NCBI GenBank assembly: GCA_900770835.1 | Contig: CAAGLQ010000164.1 | Coordinates: forward strand, 1-6,813 | Reading direction: 5' to 3' | Source of the DNA: an uncultured Parabacteroides sp. | Lineage (GTDB): Bacteria; Bacteroidota; Bacteroidia; Bacteroidales; Tannerellaceae | Length of the DNA: 6,813 bases | Part shown: in pieces, positions 1-4,615 of the stretch | How positions within the stretch are numbered: position 1 is the stretch's first letter | Layout: each line of letters starts with the position of its first letter | Made by a program: the position numbers and the translations under genes | Notes under the pieces: generated by a model | Databases searched by the model: none | Told to the model about the DNA's origin: nothing | Seen by the model: the letters and a program-made list of their open reading frames with translations, nothing else

Positions 1-29
1 AAATGCTCTTGCATAATCGGGAGGATTTG

Positions 30-135
30 GTTAACTTTGACCAAGTCCTTGGAATTAGTAGTTTTCATGGAGAAAAGTCGCCAAACTTTTCCTTTAAATT
101 ACTAATTCTTAAGGACTTTGCAAAATATAGTCAAC
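30..135. repeat. Large imperfect inverted repeat (long hairpin)
   Basis: The arms pair as follows. AAGTCCTT (43-50) pairs perfectly with AAGGACTT (111-118), and GAATTAGTA (52-60) with TACTAATTC (100-108). The stem continues inward through 61-64/96-99 with one G-U pair. After an internal loop, GAAAAGT (72-78) pairs with ACTTTTC (85-91) and closes the loop CGCCAA. Outward, TTTG (36-39) pairs with CAAA (121-124), and GTTAAC (30-35) pairs with GTCAAC (130-135) with one mismatch. In total about 40 pairs form over 106 bases. Neither arm is followed by a T-tract, so it does not look like an intrinsic terminator. It could be a structured 5' leader, a small-RNA precursor or an old palindromic element. 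The pairing is read directly; the function is unknown. Confidence 0.7.
32..39 (+). promoter_or_regulatory. Candidate Bacteroidota -7 promoter element (TAACTTTG)
   Basis: TAACTTTG matches the TAnnTTTG -7 consensus of the primary sigma factor in Bacteroides and relatives. A partial -33 match (CTTG, 8-11) lies 20 bases upstream, a usual spacing. Transcription would start near 45 and carry the whole hairpin core into the 5' leader of the AraC-family gene. The element sits exactly between TTGGT (27-31) and ACCAA (40-44), so a repressor bound there could block it. This is a consensus match only. Confidence 0.4.
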
Positions 136-262
136 TAAAATTTAGATGTTTAACAGCATGGTCCTGTTTTTTGTCATCTACTAAACAATATTAATTATCT
201 ATTCTGGTACTGAATACGGAATACTCGACATCGAACGTCTGGCAAGGAAACACCCAGAAGTT

Positions 263-1099
263 GTGCATTACCAAAAAGATATCGCATACTTCGAGAGCCG
301 CAACGAACACCTTTATTACCCATTGCATACCCCCTATCTCGATTTTGGTGCCAGGGTGATGTTAGTGCACTCTGGAAGTTCATCCATGATGGTCAACGGA
401 AACTCAATCCAACTGACCAGTCACTCCCTGCTATTGCAAAGTGCCAATTATCTGGTCGAGCATTTATCGTTTAGCGATGACTTTCGAGCGTGCAGCTTGC
501 AAATATCAGAAGAGATGAGAGCTTCTGACGCCTTTTTGAGCCAAATCACCAGCAAAGTATTCTCTATCCTGCACGAAACAGGCTCTTGCACACTTTCGTT
601 AATGCAGACAGATTATGAACGACTGAAAACCAACATGCAAACTATAGCCCAACTAATTGTATCTCCACATCGCTATCTATACAAAAGAATACAACTACAA
701 TGTAATTGCCTGTTCCTCGACATTGCCGACACCCTCTCCACATTCCAACTCCCAGCAAACAATACCAGCCACAAAGACCTACTGTTTAAGCGATTCTATG
801 AATTAGCCATTCAACATTTCCGACAAGAGCATTTCATTCCGTTTTACGCTCAAAAACTGTGCATTACGGAACAATACCTATCACGGATAGTCCGCCAGAA
901 AACCAATCGCACCGTCAACCAGATTCTCTCAGAGCCGCTCATCATGAACGCCAAGCTGCTTTTGATGAACAATGAGTTAACTGTAAAACAGATCACCGAA
1001 GAACTCACGTTCAATGACCCTACAAACTTCAGTAAATTCTTCAAGAAACATACCGGGTTTACACCTATGTACTATCGCCACTCTTGCATGGAAAGATGA
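263..1099 (+). CDS. AraC-family transcriptional regulator
   Basis: This is a 278-residue DNA-binding regulator acting in the cytoplasm. The C-terminal 85 residues (about 191-275) form the double helix-turn-helix of the AraC/XylS family. The first helix-turn-helix lies around 193-216 (FYAQKLCITEQYLSRI). The second lies around 240-266, ending in the family signature FSKFFKKHTGFTPMYYR. The N-terminal 1-100 residues are mostly beta-strand-like with short hydrophobic stretches (VMLVHSG, SMMVNG), consistent with the cupin-like ligand-sensing domain of many Bacteroidota AraC proteins. No ligand or target can be named. The listed start is GTG at 263, the only standard start near the N-terminus. However, the frame stays open back to a stop at 182-184, and the upstream codons read like protein (ILDIERLARKHPEV), so the true start may lie further upstream. 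Neighbouring genes do not reveal a regulon. The coding sequence looks more AT-rich than the rel gene beside it. Confidence 0.88.
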   Translation: MHYQKDIAYFESRNEHLYYPLHTPYLDFGARVMLVHSGSSSMMVNGNSIQLTSHSLLLQSANYLVEHLSFSDDFRACSLQISEEMRASDAFLSQITSKVFSILHETGSCTLSLMQTDYERLKTNMQTIAQLIVSPHRYLYKRIQLQCNCLFLDIADTLSTFQLPANNTSHKDLLFKRFYELAIQHFRQEHFIPFYAQKLCITEQYLSRIVRQKTNRTVNQILSEPLIMNAKLLLMNNELTVKQITEELTFNDPTNFSKFFKKHTGFTPMYYRHSCMER

Positions 1100-1283
1100 A
1101 TCTAATCAAGGCAATAACCCTACCATATTCGCATTGAGATGGCTTGCTTTCGCATTACATTAGCAGACAGAAGAGCAAATGACATACTCATCGCACATAT
1201 TTTTCCCATTTAGTCGGCCACCTATCCGAATAATTCCATAAATTTGTGCCATTTCAACAACGAATTTTTAAACATGTTGTACC
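1100..1283. other. Intergenic region between the AraC-family gene and rel
   Basis: These 184 bases contain no credible gene and no clear terminator for the AraC-family gene: I found no strong stem followed by a T-run. The right-hand part carries the candidate rel promoter at 1239-1246. The sequence just before the rel start is AT-rich without a Shine-Dalgarno motif, which is usual in Bacteroidota. Confidence 0.6.
1239..1246 (+). promoter_or_regulatory. Candidate -7 promoter element for rel (TAAATTTG)
   Basis: TAAATTTG is a full match to the Bacteroidota TAnnTTTG -7 consensus. It would place the transcript start near 1253, about 30 bases before the rel ATG. No good TTTG -33 box is present at the standard distance; the nearest is a poor TTAG at 1210-1213. 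Its position supports the 1284 start over an internal one. Confidence 0.45.
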
Positions 1284-3599
1284 ATGAGCGATACGAAGGA
1301 CACAATAGATAGGCAACAGCACACACATGAAGCTCCAGCTCAGCAACCCAACCAGGCATCGGCTCTTTCTGCGGATGACCAAATGGTTCAAGATGCGTTT
1401 CATGCATTGTTAGAGGACTACATGAAGTCTAACCACCGTCGCAAGGTGGAGCGCATCACCAAGGCTTTTGAGTTTGCGAAACAGGCACACGCAGGTGTCA
1501 AGCGGCGCTCGGGTGAACCTTACATCATGCACCCCATCGCTGTGGCACGGATTGTCTGCCGAGAAATGGGATTGGGCTCTACCTCCATCTGCTCCGCTTT
1601 GCTGCATGACGTGGTGGAAGACACGGAATACACAGTGGAGGACATGCGAAACATGTTTGGCGACAAAATCGCACAGATCGTAGATGGTTTGACCAAGATT
1701 TCGGGTGGTGTATTTGGCGAGAAAGCCTCCGCACAGGCGGAAAATTTCCGCAAGCTTTTGCTCACGATGAGCGATGACATCCGTGTAATCCTCATCAAGA
1801 TCGCTGACCGCCTACACAATATGCGCACCCTGGGTTCCATGCTTCCCGCTAAGCAATTCAAGATTGCCGGCGAAACGCTTTATCTGTATGCTCCCTTGGC
1901 TCACCGCCTCGGACTCTTCACTATTAAGACAGAATTAGAGGATCTGAGTTTCAAATATGAGCATCCCCAAGAATATGCCGCAATCAGTTCTAAACTGCAA
2001 GCTACCGAAGAGTTGCGCAATCAACTTTTTGAGCATTTCGCTGCGCCAGTCCATGAGAGACTGAAAGCGATGGGGCTCCACTATGAGATGCGAGCTCGCG
2101 TGAAATCAGTCTATTCCATCTGGAACAAGATGGAAACCAAAGGGGTGGCTTTTGAGGATGTCTATGATATTTACGCCGTGCGCATTATTTTCGATCCGCT
2201 GCCAGGCGTGGATGAGAAAAATCAATGTTGGGACATTTATTCCGCCATCACCGATATTTACCGCATTCGCCCGGATCGGATCCGCGACTGGGTAAGCCGT
2301 CCGAAAGCCAACGGATATCAGGCACTGCACCTGACCGTAATGGGACCGGACGGGCAATGGGTGGAGATCCAGATCCGTAGCCGCCGCATGGATGACATTG
2401 CCGAAAAGGGATTTGCCGCCCATTGGAAATACAAGGAATCAAATGTGGAGGAGGACACGGAACTGGACAAATGGCTACAAACCATTACCGAGATTCTGGA
2501 GAGCCCCAATCCCAATGCGCTCGACTTCCTCGACACCATCAAGTTGAATCTATTTTCTTCGGAGATATTTGTCTTTACGCCAAAAGGAGACATTAAGACA
2601 CTGCCGCAAGGGGCTACAGCTTTAGACTTCGCTTATGCGCTACACTCGGATATAGGAAACAAGTGTATCGGTGCCAAAGTCAATCACCGCCTTGTCCCAT
2701 TGAGCCACTCTCTCTCAAGCGGAGACCAGGTAGAGGTATTGACCTCCCGCTCACAAGAACCACAAGCCGAATGGTTAAACTTCGTGACGACTGCTCGTGC
2801 CCGTGCGAAGATCGACAGTGCCTTGAAACGCAATCGTAAAGAACAGGCCAAATTAGGAGAGCAGAAAGTGATGGACGCCTTCCGAGCTTCCGCTTGCGAA
2901 CCTTCAACCTCCAACCTCGATAAGTTGACCAACTATTTCGGATTCTCCAAGCGTGAGGATTTCTATTGTTCTGTCGAGAAGGGCGATGCGGTTTTGCCTG
3001 AGAACATCAAGAAACTGCTGCGCGAAAAGACCGACAATGTCTTCTTTAAATATGTGAAGCAGGCACTCGGCGTAGGTCCGAAAAAAGGCAAGGAACAACC
3101 AGAAGAGGAGCAGGAGACGGCCACAGAAAAGCCCAAATATGATAAGAAAAAACCCTATCTGTTGAAGGAAGAAGCGTATGAGCGCAATTATGTGATTGCC
3201 GATTGTTGCAAACCGATCCCTGGCGACGAAACTTTAGGCTTTATCAACGATGATGGCAATGTAGTGGTGCATAAACGCTCATGCCCCATCGCCATGCGCC
3301 TGAAAAGCAGTTTTGGCGAGCGCATTTTGAACACCGTTTGGAGTGAGCATAGCACCTCCTCTTTCGAAGCGACCTTAGAGGTGAAGGGTATTGACTCATT
3401 GGGTATGCTCAATGCCATCACCAAGACCATTTCGGAAGTATTCAACGTCAATATCATCCGCCTCCTGATCGAAGCCAAAGATGGATTCTTCGAGGGAAGA
3501 ATCAAGATGAAGGTACACGACGTGGAGGACATCCAAAAGATGTGTGTCACCTTGTCGAAGATACCTAATATCAAGTCGGTGGGTCGCGTAGTGGATTAA
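1284..3599 (+). CDS. rel: Bifunctional (p)ppGpp synthetase/hydrolase, Rel/SpoT family
   Basis: This 771-residue cytoplasmic enzyme of the stringent response transfers pyrophosphate from ATP to GDP or GTP, and hydrolyses (p)ppGpp. The domain order is complete. The HD hydrolase (about 50-210) has His83, His108-Asp109, Glu112-Asp113 (LLHDVVEDT) and Asp175 (IKIADRLHNMRT). The synthetase (about 265-385) has Asp295 (VYDIYAVRII), the guanine-stacking GYQALH (344-349) and Glu361 (EIQIRS). The TGS domain is at about 425-488 (IFVFTPKGDIKTLPQGAT). A helical region at about 490-595 is followed by a charged linker at 597-628. The zinc-finger/CC domain has Cys641-Cys642, His663 and Cys667. The ACT/RRM domain is at about 693-770. 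With both active sites intact, it is predicted to be bifunctional. It is slightly longer than usual because of a Gln/Ala-rich N-terminal tail of about 30 residues. The start is ATG 1284, 38 bases after a -7 element. The stop overlaps the convergent lysO unit. Confidence 0.96.
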   Translation: MSDTKDTIDRQQHTHEAPAQQPNQASALSADDQMVQDAFHALLEDYMKSNHRRKVERITKAFEFAKQAHAGVKRRSGEPYIMHPIAVARIVCREMGLGSTSICSALLHDVVEDTEYTVEDMRNMFGDKIAQIVDGLTKISGGVFGEKASAQAENFRKLLLTMSDDIRVILIKIADRLHNMRTLGSMLPAKQFKIAGETLYLYAPLAHRLGLFTIKTELEDLSFKYEHPQEYAAISSKLQATEELRNQLFEHFAAPVHERLKAMGLHYEMRARVKSVYSIWNKMETKGVAFEDVYDIYAVRIIFDPLPGVDEKNQCWDIYSAITDIYRIRPDRIRDWVSRPKANGYQALHLTVMGPDGQWVEIQIRSRRMDDIAEKGFAAHWKYKESNVEEDTELDKWLQTITEILESPNPNALDFLDTIKLNLFSSEIFVFTPKGDIKTLPQGATALDFAYALHSDIGNKCIGAKVNHRLVPLSHSLSSGDQVEVLTSRSQEPQAEWLNFVTTARARAKIDSALKRNRKEQAKLGEQKVMDAFRASACEPSTSNLDKLTNYFGFSKREDFYCSVEKGDAVLPENIKKLLREKTDNVFFKYVKQALGVGPKKGKEQPEEEQETATEKPKYDKKKPYLLKEEAYERNYVIADCCKPIPGDETLGFINDDGNVVVHKRSCPIAMRLKSSFGERILNTVWSEHSTSSFEATLEVKGIDSLGMLNAITKTISEVFNVNIIRLLIEAKDGFFEGRIKMKVHDVEDIQKMCVTLSKIPNIKSVGRVVD

Positions 3600-4225
3600 C
3601 TCAACGAGCAAAAGAAGGAGACCAAGAACGGGACGGAGAAATCCACCAAGATCCCGTGAAAGATGGATACGAACACAAGCTCATTGCCGCAATAGCGGGT
3701 GATAATGGGCAAAGTCGTATCCATCGTGGTAGCTCCTCCAGCACAAATGGGGGCCAACCGACCAAAATAGCGCACGAAAAGCGGAGTACCCAACAGTGCA
3801 AACAACTCACGCAGAATATTAGCAATCAAGGCAATCGTACCCAACTCCGCTGCCAATTGCGCCCCCAGCGAGGGCTCTTTCAACTGAGTAATCAAAATTG
3901 AAGAGAGCGAATAATAGGCAAAACCACTGCCTATCGCCAAACAATCGAACACACTCCAACGGCTGAGTAAGAAGCTGACTATAGTGGTAAACGTCAATGT
4001 TCCCACAATCGTCGCCAACGGCACTAAAAGCAACTTCGGTCGAATACTTCTCAGAATCTGTTTCAACTTGCTATCGCTACCGATGCTCAAACCTACCTGA
4101 AACATCAACAGGTAAAGCACATACACGGAAAGGTCATGCTCTTGCACAAAAGTGGGCAACCATCCTGTCCATCCCAACAAACAGCCCAACATAAAACAGG
4201 CTACGACCAACAGACTACCTTTCAT
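3596..4225 (-). CDS. lysO: Lysine exporter LysO family, C-terminal half
   Basis: This 209-residue inner-membrane protein matches the C-terminal two-thirds of single-chain E. coli LysO (YbjE), which exports L-lysine and confers resistance to thialysine. It has about five hydrophobic membrane segments. Family motifs are present: GSGFAYYSLSS (compare GFGWYSLSG in E. coli), the ILRELFAL segment with Glu140, and GGATTMDTTLP with Asp169. Aligned from memory, Glu140 and Asp169 correspond to the acidic residues E. coli LysO needs for export (Glu233 and Asp261). HGILVDFSVP (Asp195) follows. I chose ATG 4225 because GGAG lies five bases upstream; a GTG at 4231 would add two residues. The gene overlaps the upstream half, consistent with translational coupling, and the two chains presumably assemble into one transporter. 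Its TAA stop lies in the same TTAA as the stop of rel. Confidence 0.9.
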   Translation of the reverse strand: MKGSLLVVACFMLGCLLGWTGWLPTFVQEHDLSVYVLYLLMFQVGLSIGSDSKLKQILRSIRPKLLLVPLATIVGTLTFTTIVSFLLSRWSVFDCLAIGSGFAYYSLSSILITQLKEPSLGAQLAAELGTIALIANILRELFALLGTPLFVRYFGRLAPICAGGATTMDTTLPIITRYCGNELVFVSIFHGILVDFSVPFLVSFFCSLS

Positions 4226-4499
4226 CTTCACTCCGCTCTTGAAAAAACCAACGATATACCATCCATGCCGCCAAAAGGCTTCCCAACGTACCGGCTACAG
4301 CGATCAACAGGGCCTGCCCACCCAATGTAGTCAAGTTCTCCACGATTTCCCGATTGGCACCAACCACTGTTCCCAACAGAAAAAGCAGCAAAAGTATCGT
4401 GTAAGAAATAGGGCGACCGATCTGTTGCAATAACGTCACCCGCCTCAGCAGATAGCCGACAGCGATGCCAGCGAACATGATTCCAATAACTGTAAACAT
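4215..4499 (-). CDS. lysO: Lysine exporter LysO family, N-terminal half
   Basis: This 94-residue membrane protein corresponds to the first third of E. coli LysO. Three hydrophobic segments are visible at about 1-18, 31-48 and 61-84, with a charged tail (QERSEDER). The early VGYLLRR matches the VGYLIPL region of E. coli LysO. Its end falls where the E. coli protein has a polar loop between its third and fourth membrane segments, so gene 1 plus gene 2 (94 + 209 residues) add up to one LysO of about 300 residues. If the E. coli topology (both ends periplasmic, eight segments) holds, the break lies in a cytoplasmic loop. The start is ATG 4499, about 20 bases after a -7 element, giving a very short leader. 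The gene is first in a two-gene unit and overlaps the second by 11 bases in another frame. I know this split arrangement as common in Bacteroidales, so it is probably not a mutation. Confidence 0.85.
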   Translation of the reverse strand: MFTVIGIMFAGIAVGYLLRRVTLLQQIGRPISYTILLLLFLLGTVVGANREIVENLTTLGGQALLIAVAGTLGSLLAAWMVYRWFFQERSEDER

Positions 4500-4518
4500 A
4501 TATATAGCAATTTTTCCA

Positions 4519-4526
4519 CAAAGATA
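4519..4526 (-). promoter_or_regulatory. Candidate -7 promoter element for the lysO unit (TATCTTTG)
   Basis: On the minus strand this reads TATCTTTG, a full match to TAnnTTTG. It lies 20 bases from the lysO N-half ATG, so the transcript leader would be only about 10-15 bases long. A weak -33-like TTAG sits at 4548-4551 with a 21-base spacer, directly against the opposing promoter's -7 element. Confidence 0.5.
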
Positions 4527-4548
4527 GGGCTAATTTAGGCAATCATGC

Positions 4549-4556
4549 TAACTTTG
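4549..4556 (+). promoter_or_regulatory. Candidate -7 promoter element for the GH92 gene (TAACTTTG)
   Basis: TAACTTTG is a full match to TAnnTTTG and would give a 5' leader of roughly 50 bases before the GTG start. No TTTG -33 box is present about 20 bases upstream, because that position falls on the lysO promoter's -7 element. The promoter may therefore need an activator, as many Bacteroidota glycan-use genes do. TAATTTAG at 4531-4538 is a poorer alternative. Confidence 0.45.
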
Positions 4557-4615
4557 CGACAAATGCTTCCATAGCAGACAGCATACGTTTATCATAAACT
4601 AATACATACACAACA

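Larger units (their letters stand above)
1..262. other. Non-coding AT-rich leader upstream of the AraC-family gene
   Basis: I see no credible gene here. The only open frame of any length (3-194, +) has no recognisable protein features and runs straight through a long inverted repeat, which argues for non-coding DNA. The stretch holds a Bacteroidota-like -7 element (32-39) and the large hairpin-forming repeat (30-135), each listed separately. The last 78 bases (185-262) are an in-frame extension of the AraC-family gene and may be coding if translation starts at a non-standard codon. The left edge is the window boundary, so an upstream gene may end just outside. Confidence 0.6.
4500..4615. other. 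Divergent intergenic region between lysO and the GH92 gene
   Basis: These 116 bases separate two divergent transcription units and hold a -7 element for each (4519-4526 on minus, 4549-4556 on plus). A degenerate direct repeat, GCTAATTTAG (4529) and GCTAACTTTG (4547), has start positions 18 bases apart, and its second copy covers the plus-strand -7 element. The leader of the GH92 gene (about 4563-4615) is A-rich and has no Shine-Dalgarno motif. A three-codon ATG CTT CCA TAG frame at 4563-4574 is probably chance. Confidence 0.6.

Noticed and set aside
52..108. Inverted repeats considered as the boundaries of a phase-variable invertible promoter
   Set aside because: Only 39 bases separate the 9-bp arms and that interval is itself self-complementary. 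Known Bacteroides invertible promoters span longer segments, and no recombinase gene is nearby in the window.
3..194. A 63-codon plus-strand reading frame at the left edge
   Set aside because: It runs through both arms of the long inverted repeat, has no recognisable domain or ribosome site, and its composition is that of AT-rich non-coding DNA.
1140..1190. TTGCT...AGCAA pairing after the AraC-family gene, considered as its terminator
   Set aside because: The stem is only 5 bp with a loop of more than 25 bases and has no T-run, so it is not a credible intrinsic terminator.
3628..3657. ACGGGA/TCCCGT stem with a nested GGA-GAAA-TCC hairpin just after the rel stop, considered as a terminator
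   Set aside because: The outer stem is 6 bp with an 18-base loop and has no T-tract on either side. It lies inside the lysO C-half coding sequence, so chance pairing is the simpler explanation.
3656..4433. Several plus-strand reading frames of 65-93 codons opposite the lysO genes
   Set aside because: They are antisense to genes with clear family motifs and have no protein-like features of their own.
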